Assembly (NCBI GenBank): GCA_014529385.2
Contig: CM043958.1
Coordinates: 119,283,018 to 119,347,017, forward strand
Direction of reading: 5' to 3'
Source: Adiantum capillus-veneris
Lineage: Eukaryota > Streptophyta > Polypodiopsida > Polypodiales > Pteridaceae
Length of the DNA: 64,000 bases
Below, piece after piece: positions 11,285 to 20,897 of the stretch (its first letter is position 1; each line of letters begins with the position of its first letter). The notes beneath the pieces were generated by a model. The model searched no databases. It saw only the letters and a list, made by a program, of their open reading frames with translations, and was not told where the DNA came from. Position numbers and translations under genes: made by a program.

Positions 11285-12301
11285 CCCGCAAGCCCAAGAC
11301 TCAAGAGGCACTAAGGCCACCCTAGCAATATTGCCATCATAAGGTGCATGAACCCTATTGGATGACCTATAGGAAGGTCCAATGAGAATTTAGATTCAAT
11401 TAAAAAATCAAGATCTTTCTCTTAAAAATGGAAAATGAGGACATTTGTCCAAATGCTACAATTTAAAAGTTTAAGGTCTTTCTCTAAAAGGGCAAAGGAG
11501 GAAATTTGTCCAAATGCTACAATTTAAAAAGATAAGGTCTTTCTTAGAAGGAGGGTGCTTGTTGAAGAGGCTACAATATAATAAATAAGATCTATATCTC
11601 TTTTATTAATTCCACAAGTCACACACACACACACACTCTGATTGTGTGTTTGTGTTTACAACTCCATCTCCTTCTCCAAGTTTAAGAAGTAGAGAGCCTA
11701 CACCAACACCTCTTGGATATGGAATGCAAATCCAACCAAGAGTCAAGCTTCAATGGCACACTCATTTTTTGTACCATCTTTATTAGTATGATAAGCTAAG
11801 CTACAAGGATAATCTATGGTGATGAAAGTATTTCTTTCTCGTAAGAATACTTCTTCTTCCTCATTCCCTGCTAGCTATCTCCACCTTTGAAGGTTTTTGA
11901 GGTCTTGGGACTGAGGCTGGGGACAAGTCAATGTTTTTGCAAAAGTTATGGGCATTATTTTGATGCATGAAGCTTTCTATTTTCATTGCATCAACTAGGT
12001 CTTAAGGAACACAAAGCTTGTATTGTACCAAGTCTCTCTTTATGGGAGAATCTAAAATACAAAAGCCTTTTGGAGGGGGAACGAGGCTCCGAGTAAATCC
12101 GATCCTCCACTATTGTCAATTTCTCTGATTCTCTCTCTCTTTTACGTGTATTACTCATTCCAAGCTAACTAGGTATAAGGGTTATCTTGTTATTGCTAAT
12201 CAAGTATTCTTCTTATGCTTATGATGAATTCTCTTAAGAAATGCTCAATACAACCATCTTTATTATGCTACTCTCAATGTTACAAGTTCAATTCCATTAC
12301 A
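10866..12301 (+). repeat. G1 outer 3' LTR (LTR3)
   Basis: It is homologous to the 5' LTR from AAATCTAATATC to the terminal CCATTACA at 12301, but lacks the first few bases (TGTCAT). A CT microsatellite at about 11218-11281 stands where the 5' LTR has a CA run. It keeps TCTCTCTTTATGGGAGAATC near 12030, absent from the 5' LTR. LINE coding sequence resumes at 12302. Confidence 0.88.
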
Positions 12302-14109
12302 CAATTCTATCATATGCTTTGTCAAAGGAATCTTAAAAAAGATGAAGCATTGGTATGTCTCCTCAGTATGTTCAAAGACCTCCCACAATGTGATAATATT
12401 ATCCATAATAAATCTACCCTTGATAACTCCTTTTTGCTCTAGTCAGATGATATTGCACATAATGGGACTGATTCTTTTGGCTAGGGCAAGGGGAAAGATC
12501 TTATACACAGTAGTCAGACAAGTTATTGGTCTCCGGTTGCCTAAGTCCTCCTTGCCTCCCCTTTTATGGGTTAATTTTATAACCCCAGTGTTCATAGAAG
12601 AGGCTAGAGCTCCAATTTCCAAGGCTTCCTTCCATACCAACATAAGGTAAGGTATGAGAAACTCTTTGTAAAGATGGTAAAATTCATTGGGCATGCCATC
12701 CAGATCATGAGGTTTTTCTTCAAAGAATCAATGGTCCTTCCCAGCTCCCCCTCTGAAAGAAGTTGATTCAATTGCTTATCCATAGATGGTTTAACCATCT
12801 TCTTCCTGATTCTGGCAATTTCAGCTCTGGCATTCAAAGGACCAACCCCTCTTTTAGGGGGCGATGAAAAGATGTAGGTATAGTAATCTTTAATAACTTC
12901 CATATTTTCTTTGTGAGAGTTGACAGTATCTCCCTTTTGATTTTTTTGAAAGGGAGTAAAGTCTTTGATTTTTTTCCTCTTAAGAAGCTTAAACATACTT
13001 GAGTCAAGGGAGTCAATTTTTTTTGGCCAAAATTCCCTAGTCCAGTTCAAGGAAGCCTTGGCAATGACGAGCTCCTCTCTTCTTAATTCTTCTTTTAACT
13101 CCATCAGGGCAAGGGAAGGAGGACTACTAGGTTGGGTTACTGACTCTAAGCCAGAGATTTGTTTTGTTATCATCACTCTCCTATGTTGTCTTATAGCCCT
13201 TGCCCTATGCTTAAAATCAATAAGAGCTTTCTGACTATTTTTTACAGCTAAGTCACAAGCTTTGAAAGCTGAAGAATGAGTACTAAAAGCACTATCACAA
13301 ATGTATTTTACCTTGAGCTTGACACATTGAAATGGAAGCAAAGACTGATCTATGTGAGGCCATCCAGCTTTGAACATGTGTGCTTCTCTTATGAATTCAA
13401 ACAAGACAGGTGAGTGATCATACATGAGTAGAGATTTATCAATCTAGCATTTAATTTGCCAAAAGTCCTGCATTATATATGTATCCATCTAAATTTTGTA
13501 AAGTCTTGCTGATCTGAAATACTTACCTTGCTGTTTGTTGGACCAAGTGAAGCCAGTTTCTTAAGAGATGTCTAGTAAGTTTTGCTTGAATATCATATCA
13601 TCCCACTATAAATTTTCTCCACCACCCATTATTTGACCCAAGTTGTTCCATCTGTCATCCAAATTTTCTACCATGTTAAAGTCTCCTGCAAGAATACAAG
13701 GCTTAGGAAAACTGGCAATCTCTGCCCACACTGCAGAACTATCTAATATAGAGTTAGGAGAATATAAAGACACAACAATACAGTTAAAAAGATTTTTTAG
13801 AGTGATAGCAACCTAGCAATTGATAGCAGATTTATGGATAGCTGAACCAATGCAATGTGATGGTTTGAAATGCCAATAGCTGCTCCTCCTTTGCCTTCAA
13901 AATGATTAATATTGTACTACTTAAGATCAGTCCCTAATCTGAGCAGGTTTGTTATCAAAGAATGTCCATATTCTTTTAGCTCCTGTAAACAAATAAATTC
14001 AGGCTTGAATTTATGATTCCCTGATCCATTGCTTCAAGAAATGAGCCTTGATAGGATCTGTGAAGCCTTTGCAATTAAGAGAAACCCCTTTAATAGGTGG
14101 AGATGTCAT
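12302..14109 (-). pseudogene. LINE ORF2, N-terminal half: endonuclease and RT fingers
   Basis: ORF2 probably starts at the ATG at 14109-14107, which overlaps the end of ORF1 by 20 bp in another frame. It opens with the plant-LINE endonuclease start (SLNCKGFTDPIKAHFLKQW; family pattern SWNCRGLG). Endonuclease remnants run to about 13400, ending DHSPVLF. The linker (KASLNWTREFW) and RT fingers follow: LPNEFYHLYKEF, then RRPITCLTTVYKIF near 12500, GRFIMDNI, and finally FDKAYDRI at about 12302-12330, where the gypsy LTR cuts in. The endonuclease nicks target DNA to prime RT. Several frameshifts and stops are present. Confidence 0.85.
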
Positions 14110-14675
14110 TTTTAATTGTTTTTGAGGGGTTTGGTAGAGGATACAGAGGTTCTATTGGGTCTTTTGAGGACTCTTTTTTCCTCTTTGTTTTAGAGATAGA
14201 GGACATATGTAACCTTTCTTCCTTAGCTTGTGTCATGATGATGTCCATTGAAGGAGCAAGAGACAACTCAAGCTTACCTTTTTCATCATAGTCATGAGCT
14301 TCCAGTTTTTCTTCAAAAGCAGGATAGTCCTTAACTATAACTTGAGGTGGCTGAGTATTGGGAATGGATTCCTCTTCATTATTTGATGAGGATGTGGATG
14401 ACATGCCTCTAGTCCTCTCCTCAGGGCTTGAGGGGGGATCCCCTTTGGCACCATCTTCTCTACTTGGGGATCTCATTGGAGAAAATCTTATGGGTGGAGT
14501 TATCTGGAACCGCTCCAGGATTAGGCTCCTCCTCTCCTTCTTGTTCCTCTGGTAGGTCATAGCTGAAAGGGTCAAATACATTCTGTAGAAGAGGGCTGAA
14601 ATTGATTTTTTTTCTAGAGGTATTTTCTCTAGAGTTCTTCCCTCCTTTAGTTGCATTCCACTTTGGTACATGCCA
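14090..14675 (-). pseudogene. LINE ORF1, C-terminal part
   Basis: The minus-strand frame ends at TAA (14092-14090). It is low-complexity and charged, with stretches like STSSSNNEEESIPNTQPP and SKTKRKKESSKDP. The better frame for the upstream part reads TWHVPKWNATK, then FSPLLQNVFDPFSYDLPEEQ, so a frameshift lies near 14460. Position and overlap with ORF2 identify it as the ORF1 RNA-binding/nucleocapsid-like protein of the LINE. No zinc knuckle is visible in this part. The solo LTR separates it from its N-terminal half. Confidence 0.6.
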
Positions 14676-15560
14676 TGTAACATTTAATGCACTAGTAACT
14701 TGTGTGTAGTGGAAAATGATAACATAGTGAGCATTGCATTAAGAACAAGTTACTAATGAGCATAGAGAGAGTACTTGTTTGGAGAAAGCAACATAACAAT
14801 TACACCTAGCTAGTTTGGCATAAACAATACTTGAAAAGAGAGATAAATAGAACAATTGACAACTGTTGAGACCGGATTTACATGGAGCCGGTCCCCCCTC
14901 CAAAAAGGATTTGTATTATAGCTTCTCCCATCAAAACGGAGACTTTTGTACAATACAATTTTTGTGTTCCTTGACAAAATTGTTGGTGCCATGAAGATGG
15001 AAGCTTCATGCACCAAATTATGCTTGAAAAACACACCTAGTGGGCCTAGCCTCAGTCCCAAGACCTCACACACCTTCAAAGATGGTGAGAACAGGGAATG
15101 AGAAAAGATGAAGCGGAAGAAGATGTATCTTACGAGAAAGAAGTATTCTCCTCACATAATCACTCTTATGCATAGATTAGCTTAGTAATTAGAGATGAGC
15201 ATGCCATTGAAGCTTGGCTCTTGGTTGGATTTGCATTCCATAGCCAAGAGTTGTTGGTGGTGTAGGCCTCTACTTCTCAATGCTTGGAGAAGGAGATGAA
15301 GTTCTTGCTCAACACATGAGTTGTGTGTGTGTGTGTGTGTGTGTGTGTAGCAAAATTAGTTAGCCTATAATGCCAACTCTCTCTCTTCTTGGTCGACCCC
15401 TCTTCCCATTTGCTCTTGCTGGCTTCCCATTGGCTCCTGCAGAGTTTAGCCAATAGCAATTAAGAAGCATAGTTGATAGTCTTGTGACAAGTGTCTCCCT
15501 TTCCCCTTTTGTGATAGCTTTAGGTAATTAAAATAATTTATTTAAACTCTCATTTTGACA
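14676..15560 (-). mobile_element. Solo LTR related to the G1 family, inverted
   Basis: Read on the minus strand this is an 885-bp TG...CA unit (TGTCAAAAT to AATGTTACA). Its block with CTTTTTGGAGGGG, the ATTGTATTGTAC region and the Leu-rich promoter-distal part matches the G1 LTR ends. It contains a GT microsatellite near 15326-15349. There is no internal region, so it is probably a recombined solo LTR. It splits LINE ORF1, but flanks TGCCA and TTCAT do not give a clean target-site duplication. Confidence 0.7.
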
Positions 15561-15985
15561 TTCATCCCATTGAAGTTGTCTACATTGTTGCTATTGAGGT
15601 TAAAGTTCTCAAAATTTGCTTATGGCTGAGGCAGATGCGACTTACCTTCACCATCAAGAGGTTGAAAGCATTCCAACACAGGTGGAGAACCAGGACGGGG
15701 TGGGGGTGGGGGTGGGGGGGCGGGGGGGATGCGTTACCATAGATGCATACGTGGGATGTTGAGGTAGTTGATTAAGCTGACCTCTATTGACAAAGGAATT
15801 AACCAAGGAAAAGGGGATTGATGTTGAGGCAATGGAAGAGGCATTGAACAGAGGTCTGTACTGGTCATGATGGTGCAAGGCATTTGTCTGAGAGGGGGTG
15901 AACAGAGGGTCCTACTGCGGGGAGTGTTATCAAAGAAGAACGCTGAAACCAAGCCATTGCACAAAGCCTCCTCAAGCTCCATCCT
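15561..15985 (-). pseudogene. LINE ORF1, probable N-terminal part
   Basis: A minus-strand ATG near 15982 starts MELEEALCNGLVSAFFFDN. After a frameshift near 15878 the other frame continues through NSFVNRGQLNQLPQHPTYAS and a Pro/Thr-rich stretch. A third frame, ANFENFNLNSNN, reaches the edge of the solo LTR. Assignment to ORF1 rests on strand, location upstream of the ORF1 C-terminal part, and open character. No domain is recognised. Confidence 0.4.
15695..15728. repeat. GGTGGG-rich low-complexity tract
   Basis: A G-rich tract of GGGGGTGG-type units lies inside the ORF1 remnant and encodes the Pro-Thr-rich segment on the minus strand. Confidence 0.8.
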
Positions 15986-16100
15986 CCCTCTCTCTCGAGA
16001 AGAGGGAGGAGGGAGAGGTGGACGAAAGGGAGATCTTAGTCAAGTATCCGAAAAGGGAAAGGGGAAAAAGGGGTGAAATGATGGCGAGTAGTCTGTAGAG

Positions 16101-16674
16101 GGAGTGATCATAAACCTGGCATGAGCTTCAAGCTCGTACGGTGCTCAGAGATCCCCGTCTGGGTATGCATCATATCTACATTGCGAGGTTGATTTTTGGA
16201 TTGGTTGGCATAGCTAAAAGTACTCATTGCAGAGACAAGCAAGGTAAGGCTGAGTTCAGACTGCCGACCCAAGTAGAGAGACTCAGAGCGGCAGTCTTGC
16301 ATGGTGAAAAGCCGTTCGAAGAAAAAGAAATCGCTTGGTTTTCGGACCCGCCACAAAACGGGCAACCTTTTACCCCCGGACATACCAAGGAGTTGTTTAC
16401 CTTTTTGACGCCGAATGCGAAAATCGTTTGAACTTGGGATCCCACAAATGGTAGACCAAGCCTCTAGCCACAAGTCCCAATCCTACTGGTTGTCGATTGA
16501 GCACCAAGAAATATACTTTTTCTCGTCCATCTTTTGTGTGAACAACAGGTGAGTGGAAAAGCTAAAACATAGCATGGGCATGGCGATAGTCGGAACGCAC
16601 CCTAAGTGGCACCAATCTTTTTTTGTCTCATTAACAAGAATCTTGCAAGATCCGTTGGGTTGAATAGAATGAAA
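16101..16674. other. Unclassified sequence
   Basis: Opposed open frames of about 96 and 121 codons overlap here (plus from 16141, minus from 16473). Neither contains a domain I recognise. Composition from about 16120 to 16440 is richer in GC and less simple than its surroundings. It could be LINE 5' sequence, a captured fragment or organellar DNA. I cannot decide from sequence alone. Confidence 0.3.
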
Positions 16675-17169
16675 TGGGAAAATTTTACCAAAATATCCCT
16701 CTAATTTGTGGAAATTCCCAAAATACCCCTCAAATTTCAGAAATTCCTAGAATACCCCCAATAATTTGTCATAAATTCCCAAAATGCCCTTCAAATTTTC
16801 CAAAATTCCCAAATTACCCCTGGTGTGAGATAAATTATCTTCAAAAAAAGTATAGCTTTTCATAAGAAGACTTATTGTCTGGCAATACAAAATGCTAAAA
16901 CTAGAATTTGAGTTGGTTATGTAGGCTTTGGAGATGAATTGCTTCATTATTTTTAGACATCATTGTCTTTTTTTGCGTGGTAATTTGTGAAAAATTACAT
17001 GTTAACACTCAAAAATGGATCTCAATTGTCAAAAAGGAATAAAGATCATAAAATCTTGAACAATCCAACCAAACCAAAATAGATATAAGGATATTTTGAG
17101 AATTTTTGAAATGTGAGGGGTATTTTGGGAATTTCCACAAATTAGAGGGGTGTTTTGGTAATTTTCCCA
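16675..17169. mobile_element. 495-bp element with about 75-bp terminal inverted repeats (MITE or foldback type)
   Basis: The left end, TGGGAAAATTTTACCAAAAT, continues through CCCTCTAATTTGTGGAAATT and CCCAAAATACCCCTC. It is mirrored by the right end at 17096-17169. Each arm holds short subrepeats of AAATTCCCAAAATACCCCT, and the left arm carries two or three more degenerate units to about 16830. There is no coding sequence. A related segment, TTACCAGAATACCCC, lies at 18052-18105. No target-site duplication was found. Known non-autonomous DNA elements with long inverted repeats look like this. Confidence 0.65.
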
Positions 17170-17174
17170 AAGAG

Positions 17175-17176
<2 letters not shown>

Positions 17177-17226
<50 letters not shown>
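17177..17226. repeat. (TC)n microsatellite
   Basis: A roughly 50-bp TC run lies directly outside the right arm of the inverted-repeat element. Confidence 0.95.
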
Positions 17227-17228
<2 letters not shown>

Positions 17229-18104
17229 CGAAACTTTCTTTCTGTCTCGTGTTGAGTGGAGATGTTTTTGCCTCAAGTCTTGTCAGTTGTTGCTACTACA
17301 AGTATGCGAAAGGGGTGAGTCGCAATGAAGTGAGTCATGGTGCATGGTAGAGAGTGTTTTGTTGTGGGAGGGGGGGCAAGCAGCTCCAAGCTTGGCTTTG
17401 GTGGAGTGCATGCAGAGAAGGCAAGCAACTCAGAACCCACCATCACCATGGCCAGCTTTGATTTTGGTGCAGCGCAAGGAGAGGAGAGGAAAGGCTTGCT
17501 CGCCAGAGAGAGAGGGGGGGAGAGGGGTGGGCCGTGCAGCTAAGGGGGAATGGAGCATAACACTGGGCACAGTCATAAGTGAGCAGGGGCGAAGTTTGGG
17601 GGGAGATTGAGAGAGCCGCCAGAATTGAGACAATTAGAATTTAGACTTTTAAATTCACGAATGGTTCAAAAGTATTAGATGGGAAAATCAAATAGATAAC
17701 TAAATTGAATTGAAAGGTTGAATTCAAATAACATGAAGTGAAAATGAGACAATTGGAATTTAGATTTTAGATTCATGAATGGTTCAAAAATATAACTTTG
17801 GAAGTACAAATGATACGGCACATAGTGCTCAATTACAAGATAGTATAAGAGTTCTAACAACCTAGGTATGATACCCCCTCAATCTTTTTTTCGTTCGTTT
17901 TAAGCGGTATCTTGGGTGATGTCTGGGGCTTGAAGGAGTGAAAAGATTAGGCGAATGCAAAATAAAAGGGAAACTTGGACATTGCAGGTAAGAGAATGGC
18001 CTCACCTTCTCGCGCTAAAGTTGGAGTATAATACAAATAAGTGGAAAGAAAAATTACCAGAATACCCCTGTGAAAATACCCAAAACACCTCTAAAATTTG
18101 AAAA
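17227..18104. other. Unclassified sequence with a direct repeat
   Basis: No conserved coding motif is visible. A stretch of about 50 bp (TGAGACAATT(A/G)GAATTTAGA, then ATTCA(C/T)GAATGGTTCAAAA) occurs at 17626-17675 and again at 17744-17795. The last part, 18052-18105, resembles the arms of the inverted-repeat element at 16675-17169. It directly abuts gypsy RT sequence, so a rearrangement removed the front of that gypsy element. Confidence 0.45.
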
Positions 18105-18179
18105 ACCCTTACCAATCACGAAACATCTTCTAGAGAGGGTAGCAGGCAAACGAGATTATTCCTTTCTGGATGAGTTCTC
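18105..18179 (+). pseudogene. Gypsy G2 RT fragment upstream of copia A
   Basis: The plus strand reads PITKHLLERVAGKRDYSFLD, then EFS, the RT fingers of a gypsy element (family pattern ML-x-x-(V/L)AG...Y-x-FLDG-x-SGY). It ends exactly at the TGTTAG terminus of copia A. The coding motif resumes at 31050 with SGYYQLAI. Everything upstream of PIT is missing. Confidence 0.8.
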
Positions 18180-18940
18180 TGTTAGAAAATATGTCGTAGC
18201 TAAGTAGATAATTGAGTAGATTACTTAATGGAGAGAGATAATTTTCACACACAAGAGATTATAGAGTAGAGAGAGAGAGAGAGTACACACGATATACGTG
18301 GTTCATCCAATGTGGGCTACGTCCACGAAAAAGCAGCCACTCAATGGCTTTAGTACTCCAAATCAAGAAGTAGGTTACAAAGGGATTATACCCTTTTGGA
18401 GCTCCCGCCTTGCTTCACTCTCACCACCTCACACCCACCTTGTTGCATCAACTTCACACTATGAAATGTCTGTAGAAATGGCTTCCTTTTATAAGCCAAA
18501 AGTACTACCCTCTCTCATGAGAGGAAGCCATGTGTAGCCGCCCTTGTGTAGATAAGTCCAAATCGAACCCTCTAATCCACCCATGTGTGGCCGCCCTTGA
18601 GAAGACGAGTTTTCCTTTGAAATCGGTCACCGGCCATTGAATTCAGCCACCGGCCCACCGGCTATTCCGACCAACCGGCCAACCGATCGATCGTTTTCCG
18701 ACCACTTTCCGGCCGCCATCCGGCCATAATATTCCCACAAAAAAGAATATTCCGGCGGAGCCAATCCCGAGCTTGGGCTCGAGACTGGCCGTGAAAATTT
18801 TGATTTTCGACAAGTAATTTTATTTTTCGGCGAGTTATTTTTCTTTACGCACGATGGCTTCTCCTCATAATGGGGGCCTTACAAATGTGTGTTTTTAACA
18901 CACAAAATTACAAGGGGTAAATCAGGCTCCATACTTAACA
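18180..18940 (-). repeat. Copia A 3' LTR
   Basis: This 761-bp LTR runs on the minus strand from TGTTAAGTATGG to TTTCTAACA. A polypurine tract, CTCCAAGTGGGAGAT on the minus strand (18941-18955), abuts its start, which fixes element orientation. It carries short AG runs and GC-rich CCGGCC clusters, and matches the LTR at 30270-31049. Confidence 0.9.
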
Positions 18941-18955
18941 ATCTCCCACTTGGAG
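18941..18955 (-). promoter_or_regulatory. Copia A polypurine tract
   Basis: CTCCAAGTGGGAGAT on the minus strand lies immediately before the 3' LTR. It is the expected plus-strand primer. Confidence 0.75.
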
Positions 18956-19629
18956 ACTGATCTCCAAACCAAACCTGTGAGTGCTTTCATCTTGGCTTCT
19001 TATCCTTGAATGCCAATTGAAGATGAGCAAAAGCTCAACTTCTCCTTGTTGACCATCTTTGTAAACATGTCTGCAGGATTTCCAGCTTTAGCTGTCCCTC
19101 TTCCAAAAGAGTGGGTATGAAATGATATTTCACCTCAATGTGCTTTGTCCTTGAATGAAAAGCTGAGTTCTTTGCATGATGGATAGCGTTTTGGCTATCA
19201 CTGTACAAGACACAATTGTCTTGTTTGAATCCAATCTCTTTCAAGAATGTACGAAGCCACATAATTTCTTTGCTCGCCTCTGTCATTGTTACATACTCTA
19301 CTTCCGTGGTAGAAAGTGAGACCGCTTTCTGCAGCTTTGAATCCCAGCTTATTGTTGTGCCTCCAACCGTGAAGACATAGCCAGTAGTGCTCCTTCGAGT
19401 ATCTTTGTCACCTGCCATATCTGCATTACTATGCCTCTCTAGAAAAATATCAGTTCCTCCAAAATACAAAGCATTTGTTGTTGTCCCTTTTAGATACCTA
19501 AGTATCCACTTCACAGCTTGCCAGTGCTCTTTACCTGGGTTGTCCATGAACCTACTTACAACTCCCACTGCATGTGAATGTCTAGCGTTGTCCATACCAT
19601 AGCATACATAAGAGAACCTACCGTTGCAG
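18956..19629 (-). pseudogene. Copia A RT end and RNase H
   Basis: The minus strand continues the RT tail from the right of B1 (GRFSYVCYGMDNARHSHAVG; family VGSLMYAM-x-x-TRPDIA) and runs into copia RNase H. Motifs are HSNADMAGDKDTRRSTTGYV, TTEVEYV, YSDSQNAIHHAKN and KHIEVKYHFI. The element end near 19040 has lost frame. It would degrade template RNA during reverse transcription. The frame start at 19629 is the exact B1 insertion point. Confidence 0.9.
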
Positions 19630-19821
19630 TGTTGGGGTATAAAGCCCAATGTGGTCGCCCAGGTAAGTGGGCGGGCCGCTAGGTATGTACACATATTCGT
19701 TTGTAAAAACCTAATAAGAACTCACTATGCTCTACACATTACAGTAGAGCGAGTTCACCATATCGTCGTACTCTTCTTCTCGCACTCTCTCTCGCGTCGC
19801 ACTTCCGCTCGTACTCCTTCA
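19630..19821 (+). repeat. B1 5' LTR
   Basis: The 192-bp LTR starts TGTTGGGGTATAAAGCCC and ends TACTCCTTCA. It is short for a copia LTR. The first bases include GGGGTATAAAGC, a possible TATA-like promoter very near the start. Confidence 0.95.
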
Positions 19822-19823
19822 AC

Positions 19824-19835
19824 TGGTATCAGAGC
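19824..19835 (+). promoter_or_regulatory. B1 primer-binding site
   Basis: TGGTATCAGAGC lies 2 bp after the LTR and is complementary to initiator Met-tRNA. Confidence 0.92.
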
Positions 19836-20897
19836 TCAGATCGAGGCTCGGGGCAGCACTGCAGGAGGCTAGAGTCACCAGCTCAGATTGGAGTGAAATT
19901 CGACAAGCAAAGACACGGCCCCAAATCTTGTGGGAAAGGCCGTAGGGCTTGGTGTGCTCAAAATTTCATTCTGAGGTCATCTCGGTCACCGTTCGGCTTC
20001 GACAAAGTTCTGCGCAGACCATTTTCGACTACGTGGTCTCGACGGGTGCAGATCCGACTCTGCAAATTTGGGGTTTTTCGGCCTACGACTGCAGGTGCTG
20101 AGGATATCGACACTCCCATAGTGGCAAGGACGGCTCATAGTTCTTGGAGGCGTGTCACATACGACACGGGCGCATCTACACACAGACTGTAGGCGACATC
20201 CACTAGTTCATCAGGTAGCTTGTGTTTGCTGTTTGATATTCCAGATTTCATCCTGACATTGTAGGTACTTCCACATGGGATGTATTGTCAGAGATGATGT
20301 ATGTTTGTTGAGGGTTTGTTGGCTGTGAGTCACACAGCAAACAACCGTCGCAGCGGTTACAGCATACAGTGGGAAATTTGTGGATGTATGACTTTGTGGG
20401 AAGTCTATGTACTGTCAAATTTACTGCAGCCTTTGTTGAGGGTCGAGTGAGGTTTTATTGAGCTGGGGGATTCTCGAATGTTGAGATCCTTTCGGTGATA
20501 CAGGTCTTGGAGCGATCCCTCGAGCACCCTTAGATAGGCAGCTAGGATGTATTGACTGTGAGTTAGACAGTTGGGATTGCATCTTTGCTTTACTGCCGTT
20601 GAGGCATTGTCACAGTCTATGCTTATAGGACAGTGACAGGACAGTCAGAGACAGTACAGGTGCAGCACAGGTTTACCCATAGCTTACAGTGTCAGAGAGA
20701 CGGTGTTTTTTGAGCTGTTTTTTGGTCTGTTTTTGAGTACACCAGAGCCATTTTACAAAGGAGACTCTGCCGAAATTTATGCAGAATCTGAAGCTTTCTT
20801 GGTTCATTTGACAGGTTGATATTGGTTTAGAGGTCAGTTTACAAGGGAAACTCTGCCGAATTTTTCCCAGGAAAGTAAACCACTGTGAAGCATAGCT
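19836..20897 (+). other. B1 long untranslated leader (about 1.06 kb)
   Basis: No conserved coding frame is visible, but the region is colinear and highly similar to the leader of B2 (44965-46048), so it belongs to the element. It contains repeated ACAGTGACAGGACAGTCAGAG-type sequence near 20630-20670. A long leader before gag could carry packaging or translation signals. That is inference. Confidence 0.75.

Larger units (their letters stand above)
3034..12301 (+). mobile_element. Ty3/gypsy chromovirus-like element G1 with three LTR copies
   Basis: The element has a TG...CA 5' LTR (3034-4508), a TGGTATCAGAGC primer-binding site, gag, protease, RT, RNase H, integrase and a chromodomain remnant. 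Two consecutive LTR-like copies follow (9356-~10860 and ~10866-12301). The outer LTRs resemble each other closely and the middle one is much more diverged. It sits inside the LINE RT, whose frame is interrupted between its DKAYDRI motif and DFVF. Flanking bases are CAAA and CAAT, a possible decayed target-site duplication. Stops, frameshifts and lost catalytic residues show it is inactive. Confidence 0.88.
1124..16100 (-). mobile_element. L1-type LINE (non-LTR retrotransposon), split by two insertions
   Basis: A minus-strand LINE can be followed across the window. Its 3' poly(A) tail is the T13 run at 1124-1136. ORF2 (endonuclease, RT, zf-RVT cysteine motif) covers 1140-3033 and 12302-14109. 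ORF1 covers 14090-14675 and about 15561-15982. The gypsy element at 3034-12301 interrupts the RT coding sequence, and a solo LTR at 14676-15560 interrupts ORF1. Without insertions the element would be about 4.8 kb, ordinary for plant L1 elements, which copy by target-primed reverse transcription. Frameshifts and stops show it is dead. The 5' boundary near 16100 is uncertain and I could not confirm a target-site duplication. Confidence 0.85.

Noticed and set aside
14671-15565. Target-site duplication for the inverted solo LTR
   Set aside because: Flanks TGCCA and TTCAT do not match; either the ends are misjudged or the site has decayed.
16050-16090. Right target-site duplication of the LINE (AAAAAGGGGTGAAATG against AAAGGGTGAGGTTAG)
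   Set aside because: Similarity is too weak and purine-rich sequence is common nearby.
19893-20192. 99-codon open frame in the B1 leader as a gene
   Set aside because: It is not kept in the colinear B2 leader and has no domain.
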